Assembly: GCA_910579285.1 (NCBI GenBank)
Contig: CAJTTT010000022.1
Span: 1 to 31,435, forward strand
From: an uncultured Lachnospiraceae bacterium
GTDB taxonomy: Bacteria; Bacillota; Clostridia; Lachnospirales; Lachnospiraceae
Reading direction: 5' to 3'
Length of the DNA: 31,435 nucleotides
The position numbers and the translations under genes were made by a program. The first letter of the stretch is position 1. Each line of letters starts with the position of its first letter. Positions 1 to 9,809 of the stretch are shown here, one piece after another. A model generated the notes under the pieces. That model did no database searches. It saw only the letters and a program-made list of their open reading frames with translations, and was not told the origin of the DNA.

Positions 1-354
1 ACTATAGATGGAAAAGACTACAAGATAGACTTGTTGTTCTTTCATAGAAAATTGAAAAGGCTTGTTGTTGTGGAATTAAAAATTGGAGAATTTGAACCAG
101 AGTATAAAGCACAGGTAGAACTTTATCTGCGTTGGCTTAACAAATATGAGCGGATGGAAAACGAAGAAGCGCCAATTGCATTAATATTATGTGCAGAAAA
201 GTCAGATGAAGTAATTGAATTACTTGAATTGGATAAGGGAGATATCAGGGTAGCTCAATATTTGACAGCTATGCCGCCAAAGAAAGAACTTGAAGAAAAG
301 CTGCGTTTGGCAATTCAAAGAGCAAAAATACAATTAGAGCAGCGAATAGAATAA
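1..354 (+). CDS. YhcG/DUF1016-type PD-(D/E)xK nuclease, C-terminal part (5' end outside window)
   Basis: The frame is open from base 1 and ends in TAA at 352-354, so the gene begins before the window; about 117 C-terminal residues are visible. They match the C-terminal domain of the YhcG/DUF1016 family: a DGKDYKIDLLFFHRKLKRL block followed by VVVELKIGEF, giving a PD-(D/E)xK-like core with Asp at visible residue 10 and ELK at residues 25-27. The conserved LYLRWL, LILCAEKS and VAQYLT segments follow. Family members are often found inside type I restriction-modification operons; the hsdR gene 48 bases downstream fits that. The true start, the N-terminal half and the hsdM/hsdS genes expected upstream are not visible. 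Family assignment is fairly sure; the exact role in the locus is inferred. Confidence 0.85.
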   Translation, partial: TIDGKDYKIDLLFFHRKLKRLVVVELKIGEFEPEYKAQVELYLRWLNKYERMENEEAPIALILCAEKSDEVIELLELDKGDIRVAQYLTAMPPKKELEEKLRLAIQRAKIQLEQRIE

Positions 355-359
355 AAGTC

Positions 360-379
360 GCTACATGTAGCAATTTTTT
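360..379 (+). terminator. Weak hairpin plus T-run between the nuclease gene and hsdR
   Basis: The palindrome GCTACATGTAGC (360-371) is followed by six T residues (374-379). The stem is only 4-5 bp, so as an intrinsic terminator it would be weak or leaky; it may only lower read-through into hsdR. Confidence 0.25.
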
Positions 380-401
380 AAATCGATTTGCGGAGGAAAA
401 C

Positions 402-3400
402 ATGGGTATAACAGCTACCACGGAAAAGCAGTTTGAATCAGACATTGAGGCTTTTCTTATATCAACTGAAGGTGGATATACAAAGGGAAACGGAACATAC
501 AATCCGAAGCTGGGTTTATATCCAGATAAACTGATTTCTTTTATCCAGCGTACCCAACCGAGGGAGTGGGCGGCATTTGAACGGCAAAATGACATAGACC
601 CAGTGCGTAAATTCTGTGTTGTTTTTAATAATGCCTGTGATATGGACGGAGTGCTGCATGTTTTGCGAAACGGATTCAAGCATAGGGGTACTACCTTTAA
701 AGTTTGTTATTTTAAACCCGAATCTGCATTGAACGATACAGCAGGGATTCAGTATGCGGAAAATGAAATGGAATGCTATAGACAATGGTATTACTCTGCT
801 GATACCAAAAAGTCAGTGGATATGGTGCTTGTGATAAATGGTATTCCGGTGTTTGCTTTTGAATTAAAAAACCAGTACACAGGGCAGAATGTAGATAATG
901 CCAAAACTCAATGGATGTATGACAGAGATCCACGAGAAGTATGTTTTCAATTTAATAAAAGAATTTTGGCATATTTCTGTGTAGACCATACAGAAGTCTG
1001 GATGACAACGAGACTGGCAGGAAAAGACACTTATTTTTTACCCTTCAATCAAGGCTCTAATGGAGCCGGTTCGGACGGTGGTGCGGGGAATCCCCCAAAT
1101 CCAAACGGATATCCAACAGCATACCTTTGGGAAAATGTATTTCAGAAAGATAGTATGTTGGATATTATCCAGAAGTTTATCAATTTGCAGAAAAAGAAAA
1201 CATTGATATTTCCACGTTACCATCAGTTAGATGTAGTTCGGAAACTTATTGCAGATGTACGGATAAATGGAGCCGGGAAAAATTACCTGATTCAGCATAG
1301 CGCAGGTTCCGGTAAGTCTAACTCTATTGCGTGGACAGCATACCGCCTTGCATCACTTTTTGATGGAAACAACAAACCGATATTTTCAAGTGTGATCGTT
1401 GTGACAGACCGTACGGTATTAGATGCGCAGCTTCAGGAGACAATTTCAGGATTTGACCATAAGTTAGGTGCCATAGAAACCATAGGAGAAGATAAAAATT
1501 CTCAGGATTTGAAAAATGCAATCAATGACGGTGTGCGTATTATTGTTACGACTCTGCAAAAGTTTCCAGTGATTTACACGGAAGTTGATAGGGCAAATGG
1601 AAGATGTTTTGCTGTAATTGTGGATGAGGCACATTCTTCTCAGACAGGCAGTTCGGCGCTTAAATTAAAGACTGCGCTGGCAGATACAGAAGAAGCCCTA
1701 AGAGAGTATGCGGAGCGAGAAGGGTTAGCGGAGGAAGAAATTGATTCGGAGGACAGGCTTGTAAAAGAAATGATTGCCCAAGGCAAACATAAGAATTTAT
1801 CCTTTTTTGCCTTTACTGCAACGCCAAAGGCGACCACGCTGGAAATGTTTGGGCAGGAACAGGAGGATGGATCGTTTCATCCGTTCCATGTATATAGCAT
1901 GAGACAGGCGATTGAGGAGAAATTTATTTTGGATGTCCTTCAAAATTATATGACCTATAATACCTGTTTCCGAATTGCAAAAACTATGACAGATAATCCT
2001 GACGTTCCGTCCAGCAGGGCGGCAAAGGTCATCCGTAAATATCAAGAGTTGCATCCTTATAATATCAGTCAGAAATCACAGATTATTGTGGAAACGTTCA
2101 GAGATACCACAAGGTATAAGATTGATGGCAAAGGAAAGATGATGGTGATTACATCATCCAGACTGGCTGCCGTCCGTTATTACCACGAAATCAAACGATA
2201 CATTGAGGAAAAGAAATATGATGATGTGGATATTTTGGTGGCGTTTTCCGGTGCGATTGATGATAAGGGAGAGGAATATACGGAATCAAAGCTGAATGTA
2301 CGCAAAGATGGTTCTCATATCTCGGAGAATCAGACTAAGGCAGAGTTCCATGACAATTTTAATGTGCTGATTGTAGCGGAGAAGTATCAGACAGGATTTG
2401 ATGAGCCGCTTTTACATACGATGATTGTGGACAAGAAGTTAAAGAATGTGAAAGCAGTACAGACATTATCCCGATTGAACCGCACCTGCGAGGGCAAGAC
2501 AGATACTTTTGTATTAGATTTTGTAAATAAGGCGGAGGATATTAGGGATGCATTTCAGCCATTCTATCAGGAAACATTCTTGCAGGAAGAAGTAAACGCA
2601 GACTTATTGTATCAGACACAGAGAGAATTGCGGGCGTATGGTATTTACTCGGATGAGGATATGAAAGCTTTTACAGACGAGTATTACAAAAAAGGCAGGC
2701 AGGACGATAGGGCAATGGGGCGGATGAGCAGTATTTTACTTCCTGTTTCCAATCGTTATAACAAAAAGACTCAAAACGAAAGATACCAATTCCGTAGACA
2801 GGTGCGGAATTTGATTAAATGGTATAGTTACATCTCTCAGATATTGAGAATGTTTGATAAAGAGTTACAGAAGGAGTATGTGTTCTGCTCTTATGTGATT
2901 GGGTTATTACCGAAAGATCCTGTAGAATTGATTGATTTGGAGGGTAAGCTGAAACTGGAATATTATAAGCTGCAAAAGACGTTTCAGGGTGAAATTGCTT
3001 TGGATGAAGCAAAGCCTGTATATGTTCCGGCGAAGCACAAAGGCGTCAATGGAATGGATGAAAAAACACCTTTGGATGAGGTAATTGCGAAGATTAATGA
3101 AAAGTTCAAAGGCAATTTTACGGAGGGAGATAAAGTTATTCTGTCAGCACTCCGGGATAAGCTGCTTTCTGATAAGAAGTTGAAAAAGATGGCGCAGTCT
3201 TCTGACCCGCAGATATTTGTGGAAAGTATTTTCCCCAAAGCGTTTGGTGTGGCAGCACAGGACGGGTATATAGAAGCGCAGGAATCGTATCAGAGTTTGT
3301 TTGAGGATACGGCTAAATATAATGCGATTATGAGTGCGTTGGCGGAGGTGGTGTATCGGGAGATGCGGAAGAAGGACAGAAAGGCTTTGGATGGGATGGG

Positions 3401-3527
3401 TGCTTATACATATGAGATGCCGCAGAATTTGTCTATGGTCGCGGAGGCGCCGGTACGGTATGGAGAAGGTAATGGGGATACATTTTGCAACTACGCATTC
3501 GTGGAGAACAGTACATATGAAAAGTAA
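402..3527 (+). CDS. hsdR: Type I restriction enzyme R subunit (HsdR)
   Basis: This 1041-aa protein is the ATP-dependent translocase and nuclease subunit of a type I restriction system, working with HsdM and HsdS. The N-terminal nuclease domain shows D140 and the E154-x-K156 motif (VFAFELKNQ). The SF2 helicase motor follows: Walker A AGSGKS at 301-306, VDEAH at 407-411, FTATP at 471-475, and an arginine-finger-like SRLNR near 690. The C-terminal helical region continues to the end. ATG 402 has a strong site, CGGAGG, 5 bases upstream. The gene is visibly AT-richer than the DNA downstream, and its last roughly 50 codons shift towards the base composition of the flank. It overlaps the next gene by 11 bases. 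The length is normal for the family and no frameshift is seen. Confidence 0.95.
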   Translation: MGITATTEKQFESDIEAFLISTEGGYTKGNGTYNPKLGLYPDKLISFIQRTQPREWAAFERQNDIDPVRKFCVVFNNACDMDGVLHVLRNGFKHRGTTFKVCYFKPESALNDTAGIQYAENEMECYRQWYYSADTKKSVDMVLVINGIPVFAFELKNQYTGQNVDNAKTQWMYDRDPREVCFQFNKRILAYFCVDHTEVWMTTRLAGKDTYFLPFNQGSNGAGSDGGAGNPPNPNGYPTAYLWENVFQKDSMLDIIQKFINLQKKKTLIFPRYHQLDVVRKLIADVRINGAGKNYLIQHSAGSGKSNSIAWTAYRLASLFDGNNKPIFSSVIVVTDRTVLDAQLQETISGFDHKLGAIETIGEDKNSQDLKNAINDGVRIIVTTLQKFPVIYTEVDRANGRCFAVIVDEAHSSQTGSSALKLKTALADTEEALREYAEREGLAEEEIDSEDRLVKEMIAQGKHKNLSFFAFTATPKATTLEMFGQEQEDGSFHPFHVYSMRQAIEEKFILDVLQNYMTYNTCFRIAKTMTDNPDVPSSRAAKVIRKYQELHPYNISQKSQIIVETFRDTTRYKIDGKGKMMVITSSRLAAVRYYHEIKRYIEEKKYDDVDILVAFSGAIDDKGEEYTESKLNVRKDGSHISENQTKAEFHDNFNVLIVAEKYQTGFDEPLLHTMIVDKKLKNVKAVQTLSRLNRTCEGKTDTFVLDFVNKAEDIRDAFQPFYQETFLQEEVNADLLYQTQRELRAYGIYSDEDMKAFTDEYYKKGRQDDRAMGRMSSILLPVSNRYNKKTQNERYQFRRQVRNLIKWYSYISQILRMFDKELQKEYVFCSYVIGLLPKDPVELIDLEGKLKLEYYKLQKTFQGEIALDEAKPVYVPAKHKGVNGMDEKTPLDEVIAKINEKFKGNFTEGDKVILSALRDKLLSDKKLKKMAQSSDPQIFVESIFPKAFGVAAQDGYIEAQESYQSLFEDTAKYNAIMSALAEVVYREMRKKDRKALDGMGAYTYEMPQNLSMVAEAPVRYGEGNGDTFCNYAFVENSTYEK

Positions 3528-4347
3528 GATATATTATCTGACGGTTCCGCTGTTGGCGGCGCTGGCCATGTTTCTGTCCATCTGGGGGCCGGAGGCATTG
3601 GCGGAGTATAAGGATCAGGTGATTCTGGACAGGCCTCATACAGAAAGTGTGGAAAACGCCGGGGAGGGATACCGCTACCAGATGAACAGCAATGAAAAGC
3701 TCTATATTCTGTCATGTTGTCTGAGCAGCCAGACGTTTCCCGAGAGCGAGACGAGCGCCATAGCGCATGAGGCGGATGCGGAAGTGGCGTATCAGGAGCT
3801 GGAAGGAGCCTACGCCTTTGTGGTAAACCGCAGGGGACCGTCCGGCAGGGAGATCACGGACGAACAGATCTATGCCACATGCAATGAGGGGCTTGCACTG
3901 CTTAAGGAAAAGGGAATCCTGCCGGAGCAGGTGAGGGAGGTGGACGCATCCTCCTACGATGTGACGCTCTACTCGGCGATTGATGTGCTGGAGCCGCGCA
4001 ACAATGTGGCCATCTGGAAGATGACCCTCTCCAATTCCCAGAAAAACGCGGATAAGGCGAACAGGCTGATGGATGCCTGTATTGATGCGGATGACGGAAA
4101 AATATATGAGTTTTATGTGAGGACACCGCTCCTGTGGGAGGACATCGACGCAGATGAGCTGGTGGCGGAATGGGCGGCGTATATGGGACTCGGCGAACCG
4201 TTGCCCTATGAGTCGGACAACCCGCTTTTAGAGACGACACCCTATTTCCGCAAATATGTCTTCGCGGGCATGGGAAGCGGACAGACGGTGGTGACGCTTG
4301 GGTTTTACGAGGGGATTAACGAGCTTTTTCTGAAAGTGTCCCGATGA
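3517..4347 (+). CDS. Secreted or membrane-anchored protein of unknown function
   Basis: This 276-aa protein is not recognised. It begins MKSKIYYLTVPLLAALAMF, a basic start plus hydrophobic stretch (about residues 5-24) that reads as a signal peptide or N-terminal anchor, with an ALAEY junction that could be a cleavage site. The rest is acidic and looks globular and extracytoplasmic. The C-terminal third (ELVAEWAAYMG, then FAGMGSGQTVVTLGFYEGINE) resembles small secreted alpha/beta domains, but no catalytic motif is visible. ATG 3517 was chosen because it begins the signal-like segment and has GGAG at 3502-3505; the open frame upstream to 3334 only shadows hsdR. It sits before an amidase-deacetylase gene on the same strand, so a cell-envelope role is possible, but this is only context. 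Confidence 0.75.
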   Translation: MKSKIYYLTVPLLAALAMFLSIWGPEALAEYKDQVILDRPHTESVENAGEGYRYQMNSNEKLYILSCCLSSQTFPESETSAIAHEADAEVAYQELEGAYAFVVNRRGPSGREITDEQIYATCNEGLALLKEKGILPEQVREVDASSYDVTLYSAIDVLEPRNNVAIWKMTLSNSQKNADKANRLMDACIDADDGKIYEFYVRTPLLWEDIDADELVAEWAAYMGLGEPLPYESDNPLLETTPYFRKYVFAGMGSGQTVVTLGFYEGINELFLKVSR

Positions 4348-4410
4348 TGCAACTTTGATGCAAATATGATGGCTATTTGATGCAACTTAGATGAAATTCT
4401 GATGCAGCCG
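4345..4410 (+). repeat. Six tandem 11-bp repeats upstream of the amidase-deacetylase gene
   Basis: The units start at 4345, 4356, 4367, 4378, 4389 and 4400, exactly 11 bases apart: TGATGCAACTT, TGATGCAAATA, TGATGGCTATT, TGATGCAACTT, AGATGAAATTC, TGATGCAGCCG. GATG is invariant in all six; TGATGCA is present in four. The first unit uses the stop codon of the upstream gene. An 11-bp period places each unit on the same face of the helix, as in direct-repeat sites bound by OmpR/PhoB-family response regulators. The repeat is read directly from the sequence; the binding role is inferred. Confidence 0.75.
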
Positions 4411-4414
4411 GCCG

Positions 4415-4441
4415 GTATACTCGAATAAAAGTACAGTATAC
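4415..4441 (+). promoter_or_regulatory. Inverted repeat GTATACT/AGTATAC, possible operator and promoter -10
   Basis: GTATACT (4415-4421) and AGTATAC (4435-4441) form a perfect 7-bp inverted repeat with a 13-base spacer, directly after the 11-bp repeat array and just before the ribosome binding site of the next gene. TATACT (4416-4421) would be a good -10 hexamer, although no good -35 lies 17 bases upstream. That would suit an activator-dependent promoter using the adjacent repeats. The role is inferred. Confidence 0.4.
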
Positions 4442-4459
4442 GAGAGAGGAGCATCAGAA

Positions 4460-5938
4460 ATGTACGGAGAGTCATCGTTTACATGGGAATATGTCTGCGG
4501 CTATGAGACGAGGGAGCAGAGAAAAAGGCGGCTGTTCAGGAGGATATATGGGCTGGGCGTTTCCGTGTGCATAGTTTGTCTGGCGGCAATGACAGCCGCG
4601 CGTCTTACCGCGGCGGGCGGCATCCGGCTGCTTGCGGAAAAGTTCTGGAGTGCGGAGGAGACAATGGCGGTGGACCGGCCTTTGGACGAGGGAATGAGAG
4701 AGGTGATCCGGGCGCAGGAAGCCGTTCTTTCCATCGCCATGACAGCGGCGCCGGCGGCGATTGTAAGCGGGGACGAGAGCGGGCCGGTGACGGTGCATAT
4801 TCCGACGGTCTATCTGGATCCGGGACATGGCGGCGCGGATGAGGGCTGTGCCAGAGACAGCGTTCGGGAAAAAGATCTGAATCTTGCCATTGCGCTGCTT
4901 GTGAGGGATCAGTTGAAGGAACAGGGATACCGCGTGATCATGTCCCGGGAGACGGACGTTTATATTGCGAAGGAAGCGCGGGTGGAGGAGGCGAATCTGT
5001 CGGGAGCAGATATCTATGTCAGCATTCATCAGAACGCCACGGAGGAGGGCGACGGCGTGAACGGGATGGAAGTGTGGTACACCGAGGACGACGTTCGGCC
5101 GGACAGCAGGAGACTGGCGCTGCTGATCAGACAGCAGACCTTAAAGAGCACAAGCGCCGTAGAGCGGGAACTGCGAAGCGATGCGGACTTTTATGTGACG
5201 GGGAACACTTCCATGCCCGCCTGTCTCATTGAGACGGGATTTCTCTCCAACAGGGCGGAGCGCAGGAAACTCAGTCTGGCGGAATACCAGCAGCAGATTG
5301 CAGACGGCATCGTGCAGGGAATCGCCTACTATTTTCATCCCAAAACCATGTACCTGACCTTTGATGACGGTCCTTCCGTGGAAAATACCAGAAAGGTGCT
5401 CGACATCCTGCAGGAAAGGAACATCAAGGCCACTTTTTTTCTGGTGGGAGAGAATGTGAGAAGACATCCGGAGATGGCCCGCCAGATCGTGGCGGAGGGA
5501 CACACCATCGGGATTCACTGCGATAACCATGATTACGATGCCTTATACGAGAGTGTGGACAGTTATGTGGCGGATTTTGAAAAGGCAAGGCAGACCGTGT
5601 ATGAAGTGACAGGGGTGGAGACAAACCTGTTCCGCTTTCCGGGCGGCAGCGTCAACGCCTACAATCAGAAAACGGGTAAGGCTATCATTCGTGAGATGAC
5701 GGACAGGGGTTACATATATTATGACTGGAATGCCAGCCTTGAGGACGCGGTCATCAATCCGGATCCGAAGCAGTTGATAGAAAACGGCGTATCGACCACA
5801 CTTGGACGAAAGAAGGTTGTTCTGCTGGCCCATGATGTGGTCGGCAGCACAGGGCTTTGTCTGGAGGAGCTGCTGGACAAGCTGCCAGAATATGAGATGA
5901 AACCGCTCAGTGAGGAGGTGGAACCGATCTGTTTCTGA
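4460..5938 (+). CDS. Bifunctional N-acetylmuramoyl-L-alanine amidase / NodB-type polysaccharide deacetylase
   Basis: This 492-aa membrane-anchored protein joins two peptidoglycan enzymes. A hydrophobic segment at about 31-50 should anchor it, with the enzyme domains outside. Amidase_3 domain (about 115-292): LDPGHGG with H123, E137 in REKDLNL, H190 in SIHQN and E258 in LIETGF, the expected zinc ligands and catalytic Glu. NodB domain (about 297-480): TFDDGP with D302/D303, H353 and H357 in GIHCDNH, RFPGGS at 392-397, DWN at 422-424 and LLAHD at 455-459, so all five deacetylase motifs are represented. ATG 4460 has GAGGAG about 8 bases upstream. In Bacillus the separate enzymes CwlD (amidase) and PdaA (deacetylase) act in turn to make the muramic-delta-lactam of spore cortex; this fusion could do both, though it might instead be a vegetative wall enzyme. 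Confidence 0.93.
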   Translation: MYGESSFTWEYVCGYETREQRKRRLFRRIYGLGVSVCIVCLAAMTAARLTAAGGIRLLAEKFWSAEETMAVDRPLDEGMREVIRAQEAVLSIAMTAAPAAIVSGDESGPVTVHIPTVYLDPGHGGADEGCARDSVREKDLNLAIALLVRDQLKEQGYRVIMSRETDVYIAKEARVEEANLSGADIYVSIHQNATEEGDGVNGMEVWYTEDDVRPDSRRLALLIRQQTLKSTSAVERELRSDADFYVTGNTSMPACLIETGFLSNRAERRKLSLAEYQQQIADGIVQGIAYYFHPKTMYLTFDDGPSVENTRKVLDILQERNIKATFFLVGENVRRHPEMARQIVAEGHTIGIHCDNHDYDALYESVDSYVADFEKARQTVYEVTGVETNLFRFPGGSVNAYNQKTGKAIIREMTDRGYIYYDWNASLEDAVINPDPKQLIENGVSTTLGRKKVVLLAHDVVGSTGLCLEELLDKLPEYEMKPLSEEVEPICF

Positions 5939-5956
5939 CAGGGGCGAAGATTCCAC

Positions 5957-5985
5957 TTGACAATCCTGCCTTTCAATGCCAAAAT
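5957..5985 (+). promoter_or_regulatory. Promoter of the ileS T-box leader
   Basis: A perfect -35 TTGACA (5957-5962) is followed after 17 bases by CAAAAT (5980-5985), which matches four of six -10 positions. Transcription would start near 5992, at the expected beginning of the T-box leader. The 5' part of the leader and this promoter fill the gap after the amidase-deacetylase gene. Confidence 0.6.
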
Positions 5986-5991
5986 GATAGA

Positions 5992-6336
5992 CAGCTATTA
6001 TTAGGAAGAGACGTTGAGGAAGACAGTAGCTGGTTTTTGAAAGTCGCAGCGAGCCGGTGAGGGTGTAAGACCGGTACGAGTAGAGGATCAGGGAAGATCA
6101 CTTCTGAGTTTCAGACTGAACTTTTGCCGCATATGCGGCCGCGCGGAGGGCAGAGGCTGAATGGCCCGGCTGGAATCTCTTTCGGAGAACGCGCAGTGCA
6201 GGCGGTGGAATAGTAGGCTCTGACGGCGCCCCGCCGTTATCGGGAACCGTATAGCCATCCACGATGGCGGTACGTCGTAACAGGTGGTATCACGAGATTT
6301 TGCCCTCGTCCTTTTACGGGACGGGGGCTTTTATTT
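5992..6336 (+). ncRNA. T-box riboswitch, isoleucine specifier, controlling ileS
   Basis: The leader senses uncharged tRNA-Ile and opens transcription of ileS. The T-box core AACAGGTGGTATCACGAG lies at 6279-6296; its TGGT (6285-6288) would pair with the ACCA end of uncharged tRNA. Stem I has AGCGAGCCGGTGAGGG features near 6048-6063. The specifier is read as ATC at 6097-6099 within GGGAAGATCACTTCTGAG, the usual context of a codon followed by A and the closing strand. ATC is an isoleucine codon and the gene downstream is ileS, so the two agree. The 5' boundary is approximate. Confidence 0.92.
6302..6336 (+). terminator. T-box intrinsic terminator
   Basis: GCCCTCGTCC (6302-6311) pairs with GGGACGGGGGC (6318-6328) over a 6-base loop and is followed by TTTTATTT (6329-6336). 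The left arm lies just after the T-box core, as expected for mutually exclusive terminator and antiterminator folds. Confidence 0.9.
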
Positions 6337-6469
6337 GCGCGAATAAGCAGAGCAGGAAGTCCCGCGAAACAGACACCGTGCCTGCACGAGGGGATGCTTT
6401 GAGGGGCTTACGGCGAGCAACGCGAGTGAGGGATGCGAAGCATCTCGAACTGCTTATATGCGCGTAAAT
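6333..6469. repeat. 137-bp element with terminal inverted repeats between T-box terminator and ileS
   Basis: The left end ATTTGCGCGAATAAGCAG (6333-6350) is nearly the reverse complement of the right end CTGCTTATATGCGCGTAAAT (6450-6469), with a 2-base indel and one mismatch. An inner perfect hairpin GATGC-GAA-GCATC lies at 6432-6444. No protein is apparent in it. It fills most of the 158 bases between the terminator and ileS, so it would be part of the ileS 5' untranslated RNA. Its architecture resembles the element at 17735-17867. Confidence 0.6.
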
Positions 6470-6494
6470 CCAGGATTAAGAAAGGAAGGACACT

Positions 6495-9650
<3,156 letters not shown>

Positions 9651-9725
9651 ATGATGAGGCGCACAGTGCAGAAGTATAAAACCATGAAGTTTTCTGGACG
9701 GAAACGGTAAATTTAAATCTTTATA

Positions 9726-9754
9726 TAGTCAAACGGAAAAATACAGGCTATAAT
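9726..9754 (+). promoter_or_regulatory. Promoter of glgP
   Basis: TAGTCA (9726-9731, four of six matches to TTGACA), a 17-base spacer and a perfect TATAAT (9749-9754) form a sigma-A type promoter. The start point would be near 9761. The -10 box overlaps an in-frame ATG at 9753, so that ATG cannot be the translation start of this transcript. Confidence 0.7.
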
Positions 9755-9809
9755 GGAAATGAATGTAAACAAACCTAATCTGACAGCAGGGTTAACGAGG
9801 AGGAGAGAG

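Noticed and set aside
3334..3516. In-frame upstream extension of the unknown secreted protein
   Set aside because: It overlaps hsdR in another frame, is Arg/Trp-rich without sense, and would bury the signal-like segment that begins at 3517.
6337..6494. Small gene between the T-box terminator and ileS
   Set aside because: A short open frame crosses it, but its protein is basic and composed from the inverted-repeat element, without a ribosome binding site or family resemblance.
9753..9809. Earlier ATG for glgP
   Set aside because: The ATG overlaps the TATAAT box and precedes the likely transcription start; the strong ribosome binding site belongs to ATG 9810.
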